Shown in pieces: positions 32,636 through 40,619 of a stretch of DNA of 49,610 bases. Each line of letters begins with the position of its first letter. The first letter of the stretch is position 1. Below the pieces are notes generated by a model. The model was not told the origin of the DNA, made no database searches, and saw only the letters and a program-made list of their open reading frames with translations. The DNA comes from Lachnospiraceae bacterium (GTDB lineage: Bacteria > Bacillota > Clostridia > Lachnospirales > Lachnospiraceae): the NCBI GenBank assembly GCA_016280465.1, contig JAEEGT010000115.1:1-49610 (forward strand), in the 5' to 3' direction. The translations under genes were made by a program, and so were the position numbers.

Positions 32636-34494
32636 AATGCTGCCTCCTTTGCAAGTTCTTCTCTCACTATATCCGCGGGTCTTCTGAAATCAGGTCTGAA
32701 TTCCCTTCCTTCCACAGTGAATTTTCCGCTAAATCCAAATTTAATTTTATTGAGACTATACTCCAAAGTGCCGTTTTCTGCGCTGAATTCAAGTGTTCTT
32801 TCTTCCATGAGTTTTTTAAACTCGGCAAAAGAAAGTGTGTTATCCACCTCGTAAGCGTAGAAATGGAAGCCCTTTGTTTCGTTCATTAAATCATACTCGT
32901 TATCATAATAATCCCTTGGGATCTTCTCATCCTGATACACTGCCAGATCGTTTTTACGGCTGTCCTCAAAGGCCCTAAAATACACTCCCGGATTTGTGCG
33001 AAGGCACACATTGACGCCCGAAGTACGTCCCAGGAGCACACCCTTAAGGATCCCCGAAAGATCCACCTCGTCAAACAGACCCACCGGAAAATAAGCATGG
33101 CTTTTCTTAAGGCCCAGACGGGCATGACACGCATCGAAAATGATCACTCCGAAGTTTTTATAGGCCGCTGCCCTTCCCGCAGCACCGCTTCCTATCCAGT
33201 AGCAGGGGGAACCGGTCTTATCAGACTCGGAAAAAGGCGTATTTGCGAAAAGACTCACCTTGTGGGAAAGGTTCAGAGACAAACTGTTTTGCTGGTAAAG
33301 CACCTGCCCCACCCTGTAATCAAAGGCCGCGGAAATGGAATAATTCCCGTCCGCATAGGTGTAGATCCTTCCCTCCTCCATGGATACTCCGTCAAAGCCC
33401 ACATAAACAAATCTCTTGAGGGCCTTCAATAGTCCGGACCTGTACAGAACCGGCTTTGCAAAGGGCTTTAAGGATTTAAGCATCCCGTTATCTATAAGCC
33501 CTGTTTCCCGAAGATATCTCATGTTGTTTGAGATCACTCTGTAGTCTGAAATGGCTCCCGAGACAAAAGCATAGCGTACGTTTTCGGGGCTGTATTCCTT
33601 AAAGCCCTCTTTACCGTAGTCATCGATATCGATACCCTGTCTTAAGCAGATCTCCCGACCCTTTTTGTCGGGAAGTTCAAGCCACTTTTTCGGAATCTCA
33701 AACAGGGGCTTTCCGCTTTCATCCTTTGCCTGCAGGAGCAAAAACATACATGCTTCTTTTTCCTTGTAAAGACTTGTTTTTTCGCCGCGCATGGCCTTTA
33801 TCTGCACTTCCATGTAATTGCCGTGAAGAGCTGAGACTTTATTGTCCACGTAGGCTCTTGCGCAGGCAGGATTATACATATAGCCATCATTGTAAACGGT
33901 CTGGGAAAGAATATCGTAGACCAGCATATAAAGGGCTTCTTTGGCAAGGTTCTTTATATCAGGATCCTGCGCAAACTGAACAAGGTTTGCAAGCCCTGCC
34001 ATGGTCTCTGAATAATAGTTGTTGCTGCACCACTCGGAAAAGCCGTATTTTATCATGTGCGAAAGGCCCGTTATCAGGCTTTTCCTGCCGTGCTCCCTGT
34101 GATAGTCCGCAGGCTTTTCGTCAGCGAATTTGCCTCCGGGATACCGAAGGGCCAGCAGATACTCGGTCCCTGCGGCATAGAGCCTGTGGTTTTCTGTCCA
34201 GGTGCACATGCTGTGGCCACCGCAGTCCTCGTAGGGGAAGCTCAGAAGCTCATCTGCGATCTCCGCAGTCATTCCTTCTCCGATGACCCCGGAAAAAGAA
34301 TATATTACCCGCAGCAAATAAGCTGCCCGGAAATCCGCGCAGTCCCTGCGGGCACGGACATAATCCAGGATGTCCTGCGCCAGGATATGTATAGTTTTTT
34401 CATCTGTGCCTCCCTGGGTAAGATACTCAAGAAGGTTGGAGGCCCGCAGGCCTCCGACGCTTTCATACTTATATGATTTGGATCTGTCTCTCAT
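32632..34494 (-). CDS. Uncharacterised alpha/alpha-toroid-like protein (polysaccharide-lyase-like)
   Basis: 620 residues from ATG 34494 (MRDRSKSYKYES), with GGAG just upstream. There is no signal peptide, so it is cytoplasmic. The N-terminal about 300 residues are helical with a conserved-looking TWTENHRLYAAGTEYLLAL and FSEWCSNNYYSETMAGLANL; Asn-His and Trp-Tyr positions like these recur in alpha/alpha-barrel lyases and hydrolases. The C-terminal half turns beta-rich (GRIYTYADGNYSISAAFDYR, QNSLSLNLSHKVSLFANTPF), as in heparinase-type two-domain lyases. I cannot assign a CAZy family. In this operon a role in cleaving or trimming an acidic oligosaccharide is likely but unproven. Confidence 0.6.
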   Translation of the reverse strand: MRDRSKSYKYESVGGLRASNLLEYLTQGGTDEKTIHILAQDILDYVRARRDCADFRAAYLLRVIYSFSGVIGEGMTAEIADELLSFPYEDCGGHSMCTWTENHRLYAAGTEYLLALRYPGGKFADEKPADYHREHGRKSLITGLSHMIKYGFSEWCSNNYYSETMAGLANLVQFAQDPDIKNLAKEALYMLVYDILSQTVYNDGYMYNPACARAYVDNKVSALHGNYMEVQIKAMRGEKTSLYKEKEACMFLLLQAKDESGKPLFEIPKKWLELPDKKGREICLRQGIDIDDYGKEGFKEYSPENVRYAFVSGAISDYRVISNNMRYLRETGLIDNGMLKSLKPFAKPVLYRSGLLKALKRFVYVGFDGVSMEEGRIYTYADGNYSISAAFDYRVGQVLYQQNSLSLNLSHKVSLFANTPFSESDKTGSPCYWIGSGAAGRAAAYKNFGVIIFDACHARLGLKKSHAYFPVGLFDEVDLSGILKGVLLGRTSGVNVCLRTNPGVYFRAFEDSRKNDLAVYQDEKIPRDYYDNEYDLMNETKGFHFYAYEVDNTLSFAEFKKLMEERTLEFSAENGTLEYSLNKIKFGFSGKFTVEGREFRPDFRRPADIVREELAKEAAL

Positions 34495-34507
34495 AACTCT
34501 CCAATGT

Positions 34508-34583
34508 AGAAACACTTACAGTGTTTCTTTGATTTGACTGCGTCAAGCGCGACGCAGACCCGCTGTCTTGCCTGCGGCAAGAC
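34508..34583 (-). repeat. Three consecutive perfect hairpins between operon genes
   Basis: 34508-34528 AGAAACACT-3-AGTGTTTCT; 34538-34557 CTGCGTC-6-GACGCAG; 34565-34583 GTCTTGCC-3-GGCAAGAC. They fill the 91-base gap between the 34586 and 34494 genes. None has a clear T run on the minus strand, so RNA processing or stability control is more likely than full termination. Confidence 0.7.
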
Positions 34584-34585
34584 GA

Positions 34586-35971
34586 TTACCATCCACAGCT
34601 CACATGCGCGCTCAAATGGTTATATCCGGTGCCCATGAAATGCTGCATTCTTACGTGATAAGGGTGACTGAAGCGCTTCTTGGCGTATTCGTTCTCAACC
34701 GCATCTTCATCGCCCCAGATACGTACTTTTCCTTCCTCAGCATAGTATACCATAATGGTTTCCCCGGGGTGGTCCGCAATAACCTTGCCGCTCCTGACCT
34801 GTTCGCCTCCGATAAAGCCGTACCTGTTGCCCTCGGCATCTGTCACGAAGCCTTTAATATTTCCGCCTGTGCCGAAAAACTCATGGGTCCCGTCGCCGTT
34901 AAAATCTACGGGCATAACCGTATGTCCCACAAAAGGAAGGGGATTCTGCAATTCTTCTCCGGTAACCGCATCAAAGAAGAAATCCGTGGGTTCAAGATCG
35001 ACTATGGCATTGTTGACAACCTGTCTGTTTATGCGCATGGCCATGGCAATCTTGCGGCGATTCGGTCCGATGTTTGCCATCCAGCCCGTATGCATATGAC
35101 CGATATCGTTGATGGCTTTCCATACCCTGTTACCTTTTTCATCGTAAGTGACCACTCTGGGCACTCCCGGGCGTTCATCGTCCTCACGGGCGGTAAAGAT
35201 GTACTTTTTCCCATTCTCATCGTAGAAGGGGAATACAAGATCCGAATGCCCGAAGTAAAGCCCCTTATCGCAACAGAACAGTTCGTGACCGTCATCAAGG
35301 CTTATAAGACGCTCGCCCCAGAACATTTCGTCCACGCCGTCCTCGTCAAAGTCAAGAATGGGGCACAGATGGCTTGCTCTTGCACCGCCGTCGCCGTAAG
35401 GAATCTTGATATCCCAGCGCTTGCTCATACCGGTATTGTATCCCTGAAGGTACATATCCCTGTAGGTTCCCTGAGCTGTTACAAGCACCGGCTCTCCGTG
35501 AACATATCCGCCGGTGATGTAGAATCTGTAGGAGTGGGACATGGTGTCATCCACGGTATTCTGAGGCCACTTCCACTGTCCGGTGGTCTCACCGCTTAAG
35601 GGATCGATCCTTTCCAAAACCCTGGCATTAAGGCTGAAGGGAAGATTGGGATTTAAGTTATTCAAAAAGAAGATCTCATCCACTCCGTCCCGGTCCAGAT
35701 CAAAGGAAATAAAGGGAGCATACCATACCCCGGGAATAACACCGTTTCCAAGGTCTCTTGTCCACATGGGCACTCCGTCCATGGTATAAAGGGACATCTT
35801 CAAAGTGTCCGTGGGGTAGTTAAACTCTTCGTGCCAGGGGTCGATATTACCCTGGGCGGAATAAACAAAAAGTACAGCCTCGGGCATGCCTTTTCCCAAA
35901 GATACGGGGCAGCTTCTTAACTGGCCCAGCTTCATACCCAGATCAAATTCTTTTAAACATTTTATTCTCAT
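34586..35971 (-). CDS. FG-GAP/VCBS-like beta-propeller protein, possible polysaccharide lyase
   Basis: 461 residues from ATG 35971 (MRIKCLKEFDLG), 9 bases after AAGGAG. There is no signal peptide. Repeated calcium-type loops mark a propeller: FDLDRDGVDEIFFLN, ILDFDEDGVDEMFW and PVDFNGDGTHEFFGTGG. Conserved-looking polar spots are HSYRFYITGGYVHG, RASHLCPILD and the C-terminal HVRMQHFMGTGYNHLSAHV, which is rich in His and Asn. The layout recalls rhamnogalacturonan-lyase-type propellers (PL11 and relatives), but I cannot match a family. It neighbours PHP and phosphodiesterase genes in the LacI-controlled locus, so it probably acts on an imported acidic oligosaccharide. Confidence 0.6.
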   Translation of the reverse strand: MRIKCLKEFDLGMKLGQLRSCPVSLGKGMPEAVLFVYSAQGNIDPWHEEFNYPTDTLKMSLYTMDGVPMWTRDLGNGVIPGVWYAPFISFDLDRDGVDEIFFLNNLNPNLPFSLNARVLERIDPLSGETTGQWKWPQNTVDDTMSHSYRFYITGGYVHGEPVLVTAQGTYRDMYLQGYNTGMSKRWDIKIPYGDGGARASHLCPILDFDEDGVDEMFWGERLISLDDGHELFCCDKGLYFGHSDLVFPFYDENGKKYIFTAREDDERPGVPRVVTYDEKGNRVWKAINDIGHMHTGWMANIGPNRRKIAMAMRINRQVVNNAIVDLEPTDFFFDAVTGEELQNPLPFVGHTVMPVDFNGDGTHEFFGTGGNIKGFVTDAEGNRYGFIGGEQVRSGKVIADHPGETIMVYYAEEGKVRIWGDEDAVENEYAKKRFSHPYHVRMQHFMGTGYNHLSAHVSCGW

Positions 35972-36017
35972 TGCTATGTTCTCCTTATAAAACCAATTTG
36001 CCGTCCGGCAGAAACTA

Positions 36018-36941
36018 TCACTCCAGGAATATGGGATTCGTGTAGGCGGAGCGTCCCGCGGCATCCATAACCTCGGCGCGGATCAGTTTCTCCGTTCCCT
36101 TAAGTTTTGTAACAAACTCCGTCACATGGCGGCCAAGCTTTCTTTGATACTGGCGCATATGTCCCATCATCCAGATACGCACGCAGGGTGAGCACACAAT
36201 ATGCACTTCATCGTCCTCTACATAAAAATCATAGATCGAAGGACCCGTCGAAGTATAAAAGCTTCCCGTGAACAGGGCTTCCATTATGGCTTTGGGAGAC
36301 CTGTCTCTTGCTTTTACCACCGTAAAGCCTCCGAAGGAATCGCTGTAGGGATCGTCAAGGGGTGCGTGGTTATGATTGTCATCGCTGCCGGTGCCCCAGA
36401 GCTTGCAGCCCCTGAAGAGCATCTCAGACCAGAACACGCTGCCGTCTCCGGTGTTTTCCAGCCACTCGGTGCCGTAATTTATGATCTCCACCGCGTGGTA
36501 AGGATTTTCGTCCGGTATCTCCGAACTCCAAAGGAATGACCAGTGGGGGTGATTTAACTGTACAAAAGCACCCTTTTCCCTCATGGAATAAGCAAACTCT
36601 TTGGCTGCCTTACTCGTTCTTTCGGGCAAGCTTACTGGGGAGTTTGGCGGAAACAGTTCCAAGGAATCGTCCCACAGATAATGCTCATGTATATCCTTTT
36701 CATCGGGAGCATTGGAATAAAGCTCAAAGCCCTGAACCATGGTAAACTTGTCATCTGTGTACTTTCTTGTGTCGGTATAAAAGTTGTGGTCCGAGATGAC
36801 AAGAAAGTCGTAGCCGTGGTGTTTGTACGCCTCGATCATCTCCTCCGGCGACAGACACCCGTCCGAATTTGTGGTATGACTGTGAAGGTTTCCCTTAAGC
36901 CACACAGCGTTCTTATCATCCAGAAATGTTGTGCGTTTCAT
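36018..36941 (-). CDS. PHP-domain metallohydrolase (CehA/McbA-like)
   Basis: A 307-residue cytoplasmic PHP phosphoesterase-fold protein. The metal site is intact: NLHSHTTNSDG (His20, His22, Asp27), SDHNF (Asp51, His52), a Glu in GFELY, QLNHPHWSF and GSDDNH. A small C-terminal beta domain (about 230-307, PSIYDFYVEDDEVHIVCS onward) is typical of CehA/McbA-type proteins. PHP enzymes hydrolyse phosphoesters or related bonds using two or three metals. A strong GGAGG site precedes it, 29 bases after the phosphodiesterase gene. Substrate unknown; a phosphorylated sugar product of the locus is inferred. Confidence 0.88.
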   Translation of the reverse strand: MKRTTFLDDKNAVWLKGNLHSHTTNSDGCLSPEEMIEAYKHHGYDFLVISDHNFYTDTRKYTDDKFTMVQGFELYSNAPDEKDIHEHYLWDDSLELFPPNSPVSLPERTSKAAKEFAYSMREKGAFVQLNHPHWSFLWSSEIPDENPYHAVEIINYGTEWLENTGDGSVFWSEMLFRGCKLWGTGSDDNHNHAPLDDPYSDSFGGFTVVKARDRSPKAIMEALFTGSFYTSTGPSIYDFYVEDDEVHIVCSPCVRIWMMGHMRQYQRKLGRHVTEFVTKLKGTEKLIRAEVMDAAGRSAYTNPIFLE

Positions 36942-36970
36942 GTTATATCCTCCGGTTTCAATTTAAGTCT

Positions 36971-38233
36971 CTAAATATCAAGTATTTTTCTGAACAGTCC
37001 GAAATGGTCAAGTATGTTGCCTCTTTCAATGACCTCTCCCGCCTTGAAGTCCGGTCCGAAGCCTATAAGTACCGGTTGTGGGCCCTTGTGGGGCATATGA
37101 CCGTGCGCGGAGTGGGAAAGTCCCGGTTCAACGGGTGCATCTTCATGAATGAAGGGTTCCGTCAGGCCGTCCTCAAAGGTGTAGCCGGGAAGGGCCTCGA
37201 TCACATAGGAAAAAGAACCCGTAAGCCCGTACCTGTCCTTGGCTTCATCTAAACCCATGAAGCTTTCAAGCCCCTTGTCTCCTTCTTCGATCCAGCGGTT
37301 CAAAAGAGCTTCCGTGCGTTTTTTCAAAGCCTCGTTGGCGGAATCCTTAAGATACACGTGAGCCGAAAGGTCGCAGCCCTGAACGTAGACCTTCCAGTCC
37401 CTGACCCTGCCCGATCCGTCAAGATCCATGAGTCCTTCTTTGGACAGGAAACCGTTAAGATATACGACCTTTGAATAGGGCAGGTGCCCGTGGTCGCTAA
37501 GTACCACTATATCCGTGGATTCCTCGATCCCCGCATCCTTAACTGCCTTTAATATCTCACCGATCCATTCGTCGCACCGCTTGACCGCAAGTCTTACATA
37601 CTTTGAAAACAGCCCCGTACGATGCCTCTCCGCATCCACAAACCCGGGGTGCGTGAACAAAAGATTGGGTCTGTACTTTCTGATTATCTCGCAGGCACAA
37701 TGATTGTTCACTTCGTCTATAACGGGATGGGTAATATCAAACCCGTGGGTCTCCACCGCTTCCCTTACGATTTCAAGAAGGCACTCCGTTGTTCCCACGT
37801 TTACATGGGCTTTGTACCAGTCACCCTCCGCATCTTCCATATCCTTACCCATTATCTCGGGAACAAGAAGATCGATCCTGTCTCCCGCTCTTGCGGTAAC
37901 GGGCCAGGCACAGGCCGCAGTGACAAGCTGCTTTTTCCGCGCCGCATCAAATACAGTCTCACACCCGATATCATCGTAATCGTTGTACCAGGGCATGTCT
38001 GTAACCCCCGGTGTAAAACGGGTATTTTCCGTAATCCCCGTTACTCCCGCGGGCTGCCCCGTGATTATGGAAGCGTGTATGGGGTGAGTGAGGGCGGGAT
38101 ATATGGTGGTCACCTTCTTTGTAAAACTTCCGCCCTCTATCAGTTTTCTGAGGTTCGGAAGCTCCGAAAGATCCGAAAGATCCTCCGTGACCAGCGCATC
38201 CACGCTGATGACTATCAAATGTTTTTCTTTCAT
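36971..38233 (-). CDS. Type I phosphodiesterase / nucleotide pyrophosphatase (alkaline phosphatase superfamily)
   Basis: A 420-residue protein of the NPP/alkaline phosphatase fold. Two-metal motifs appear in order: HLIVISVDAL (Asp12), the nucleophile region KKVTTIYPALTHPIHASIITG with the Thr of TTIYP, THPGFVDAERHRTG, VVLSDHGH and LSHSAHGHMPHKGPQP. There is no signal peptide, so it is cytoplasmic, unlike many glycan phosphodiesterases. NPP-type enzymes cut phosphodiester or pyrophosphate bonds. Two genes away are a PHP hydrolase and a propeller protein. The upstream gap of 60 bases holds a CATG-CGGCC palindrome. Confidence 0.9.
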   Translation of the reverse strand: MKEKHLIVISVDALVTEDLSDLSELPNLRKLIEGGSFTKKVTTIYPALTHPIHASIITGQPAGVTGITENTRFTPGVTDMPWYNDYDDIGCETVFDAARKKQLVTAACAWPVTARAGDRIDLLVPEIMGKDMEDAEGDWYKAHVNVGTTECLLEIVREAVETHGFDITHPVIDEVNNHCACEIIRKYRPNLLFTHPGFVDAERHRTGLFSKYVRLAVKRCDEWIGEILKAVKDAGIEESTDIVVLSDHGHLPYSKVVYLNGFLSKEGLMDLDGSGRVRDWKVYVQGCDLSAHVYLKDSANEALKKRTEALLNRWIEEGDKGLESFMGLDEAKDRYGLTGSFSYVIEALPGYTFEDGLTEPFIHEDAPVEPGLSHSAHGHMPHKGPQPVLIGFGPDFKAGEVIERGNILDHFGLFRKILDI

Positions 38234-38258
38234 TTCCCACTTCCCAAGTTCATTCTGT

Positions 38259-38279
38259 CATGTCGGCCGGGCCGGCATG
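38259..38279 (-). other. GC-rich palindrome before the phosphodiesterase gene
   Basis: CATG-N-CGGCC-G-GGCCG-N-CATG in the 60-base gap between the NMT1-like gene and the phosphodiesterase gene. There is no T run. Probably an mRNA structure. Confidence 0.5.
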
Positions 38280-38293
38280 TGTGTACAACAGTG

Positions 38294-39040
38294 TCAGTCT
38301 TTATCATCAAAGGCTTTAATGGCCAAAGAAAGGTCAAAAAGTTCTTCGAAGGTCTCACAGTCCGTGCCGCAGTAAGCCCCGTAAGCTTCCAGGCACAGTT
38401 CATAACCCTCACCCTTCTTTTCGTCAAAGCCTTCAAACATGGTTTTTAAAGATGCCGAATCCTTTGATACGAACACTGTATCCGAAAGGACTTCGTTGTT
38501 TGCCGTGGCATAAGCCGCGCAATACTCCATAACCTCGGGATATTTATCCCAGTCTATATCCCTTACTCCCTTTAGCTCGGCAAGGGCCTCCGAATAACTC
38601 ATGCTTAAATGGTTCGTTCTGTAATCGGCGCTCCTTGCAAGTCCCTTAATGAACCTGTAGGAGTAGGTGGGTGCGTTTGTAAGCCAGTTAGAGTTTGCCA
38701 CCCAGACGCCTTTGATCTTCCCGCTTTCCGTGAAGCAGTCGATGAAAACCACCTTAAGATCATCCCCTGCTTTGATCAGCGAAAGATCTTCCGCCGGAAG
38801 ATAGGTGATGTCTATCCCGTGCTTTTTCATTCGGACTCTTTCAACGGCTTCTTCAGAGTTCTCTGCAAAAAGCACGTAGCTCGAAACCTTGGAAAAGCCC
38901 TGAACCGTATTGGTGAGGTATAAACTCATGCCTGCCGTAGACATATTGACCCCCACGTTGACATACTTGTTCTCTTTGCCGCAGCCGGAAAAAAGAAGGG
39001 TACACACAAGGATCAATGCAAAGACCTTTATCTTCTTCAT
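38294..39040 (-). CDS. Orphan NMT1/SsuA-like substrate-binding lipoprotein
   Basis: 248 residues from ATG 39040, after AAGGAGG. The signal peptide MKKIKVFALILVCTLLFSGC has its lipobox Cys at about 20. The mature part looks like a type II periplasmic-binding fold of the NMT1/ABC-nitrate group (YVNVGVNMSTAGMSLYLTNTVQG, GIDITYLPAEDLSLIKAG, VVFIDCFTESGKIKGVWVANSNWL). No cognate permease or ATPase of this class is adjacent. Its ATG overlaps the stop of the GPH symporter (ATGA), so it is translationally coupled to a secondary transporter. It may bind a small anionic product, or have lost its transporter. Confidence 0.65.
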   Translation of the reverse strand: MKKIKVFALILVCTLLFSGCGKENKYVNVGVNMSTAGMSLYLTNTVQGFSKVSSYVLFAENSEEAVERVRMKKHGIDITYLPAEDLSLIKAGDDLKVVFIDCFTESGKIKGVWVANSNWLTNAPTYSYRFIKGLARSADYRTNHLSMSYSEALAELKGVRDIDWDKYPEVMEYCAAYATANNEVLSDTVFVSKDSASLKTMFEGFDEKKGEGYELCLEAYGAYCGTDCETFEELFDLSLAIKAFDDKD

Positions 39041-40530
39041 GCCTGTGTACCTCCTTCCCCGGGATGCTCGGCATCCCACTGGGCCTGCCGCTTTGCGCGC
39101 ATCTCGTAGAGCTCCTCTAAGATCTTCTCTTTTCTTTTGCCTGTATAATTGTCAAAGGACATTATTATGCCGGGAATGATGTTTCCGATGATACCTGCGC
39201 CCGTGATCAGGTAAAATATGCCGTCCAGGGTCTTTGTGGACTGTACCACGCTGATGGTGGTGTTGCCGAAGGACTTGGCGCTTACATAGCCGATGATCAC
39301 AAGACCTGCAGGGAAAAGAAGGCTCTTCCAAAGCCCGCTGATCCTTGCTGCAGTTGAGCGAAGGGCAAATACCATTGCTTCGCTACGGACAGGTTCACCG
39401 TACCGTTTCCAGGTCATATACTCCATGTAATCCGTGGAGTCCGCCAGAAGGATGCTTCGGGATGAAGACATCGCCCCGTTGGGAAGTCCCGCAAAACCCA
39501 CAAGGAGCGCCACGAAGACCAGAGACTGATAGCCCACAAAAAGAAACAGTACATACAGGATCCCGGTATAGAAATAACCGTACATGATGATGTCTCTTGA
39601 GGACAGCTTGTTTCCGATAAAGGGAACCGCAGCGATACCAATGTAGGAAAGAGTTGCCGAAATGGTACCCGCAACGGAAGCCATCCAGAAAGCCCCCAGG
39701 GTCTCAAGATAAAAGTAGGCAAGACCCGTGTAGCACACCTGTCTCACGGAATCCACGATCTGTGAGAATATAAGGCACCACATAGGGCGGTTCAGCATCA
39801 GGGCCTTGAAGTTCAATTTCACGGGAGCGTTCTTTCTCCAGGCGGCATCGGTCTTTTCCTTAAGGGTAAAGTAAGGTACCACCATGAGGCAGAATCCCAC
39901 CGCTCCGAAGAAGAGAGCAAACAGAAAGTATATAAGAGCTTCTTTTTCCATGTAAAGAGCCACAAACACAGGAATGAGACCGCTGGGGAGCATTCCTCCG
40001 AAGGTGGAGGCAAACTGGGCAACGGTGTAGAAATTCTTACGATCCTTGGGGTTTGTGGTCATGCGGGCCGATATGGTAAGTAAGGACATATCGTAGAAGC
40101 CGTCCGCAAAACAGTAGATCAGATAGAAAACAAAGACATAGACTATCCTGGCTGTAAGGTTGATCTTCGGCACAACAAACAAAAGAACGGAGGACACCGC
40201 CAAGGGCAGAGGCATCACAAGTGTAAATGCCTTGGCACGGCTTCTCCCGTTCTTTCCTTTTCTGTCCAGAATGACCCCTGCAACAGGGTCTATGATGATA
40301 TTGGCGATCTTAGCCACCATCTCAAGGATGAGCACATATGAGGCGGCAATTCCCATGAAGCGGGTAAGAAAGAGCGTAAGAGCATAAGCCTCCACGTCCT
40401 GCGCCATGGAATTGCCCATTATTCCGGATGAAAATCCGAACTGTTCTTTAATGGTGAAGGAAGGGTTGTGGATGACCTTGCTCCACCCCGCCTTGACCTT
40501 GGCTATTATCGAAGTCCTTTCACCTCTCAT
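39037..40530 (-). CDS. GPH-family sugar:cation symporter
   Basis: A 497-residue, about 12-segment MFS transporter of the glycoside-pentoside-hexuronide group. Marks: FTIKEQFGFSSGIMGNSMAQD, the loop motif IANIIIDPVAGVILDRKGKNGRSR, ISARMTTNPKDRKNFY, and the late SILLADSTDYMEYMTWKRYGEPVRSEA typical of uronide and oligosaccharide GPH members. The C-terminal tail is charged (RKEKILEELYEMRAKRQAQWD). It gives the locus a second import route beside the ABC system. It lies behind an internal promoter (40554-40582) and before the NMT1-like lipoprotein, which it overlaps by 4 bases. Confidence 0.9.
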   Translation of the reverse strand: MRGERTSIIAKVKAGWSKVIHNPSFTIKEQFGFSSGIMGNSMAQDVEAYALTLFLTRFMGIAASYVLILEMVAKIANIIIDPVAGVILDRKGKNGRSRAKAFTLVMPLPLAVSSVLLFVVPKINLTARIVYVFVFYLIYCFADGFYDMSLLTISARMTTNPKDRKNFYTVAQFASTFGGMLPSGLIPVFVALYMEKEALIYFLFALFFGAVGFCLMVVPYFTLKEKTDAAWRKNAPVKLNFKALMLNRPMWCLIFSQIVDSVRQVCYTGLAYFYLETLGAFWMASVAGTISATLSYIGIAAVPFIGNKLSSRDIIMYGYFYTGILYVLFLFVGYQSLVFVALLVGFAGLPNGAMSSSRSILLADSTDYMEYMTWKRYGEPVRSEAMVFALRSTAARISGLWKSLLFPAGLVIIGYVSAKSFGNTTISVVQSTKTLDGIFYLITGAGIIGNIIPGIIMSFDNYTGKRKEKILEELYEMRAKRQAQWDAEHPGEGGTQA

Positions 40531-40553
40531 ATGTGATCCCCCCGGATAAGTAA

Positions 40554-40582
40554 ATTCTAAGCCCTGCCAGAAATGAGGTCAA
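40554..40582 (-). promoter_or_regulatory. Internal promoter upstream of the GPH symporter gene
   Basis: TTGACC-N17-TAGAAT in the 89-base gap after the GH105 gene. An 8+8 inverted repeat GAAATGAG / CTCATTTC (40570-40612) spans the -35 region and could be a regulator site or a hairpin of the upstream mRNA. Confidence 0.55.
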
Positions 40583-40619
40583 CTTTTTCCCATAATCCCA
40601 ATGTCTCATTTCCATCGGA

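Noticed and set aside
34568-35599. 343-codon plus-strand ORF opposite the propeller gene
   Set aside because: It is long but antisense to clear DxDxDG repeats. It starts inside an intergenic hairpin and lacks a ribosome site.
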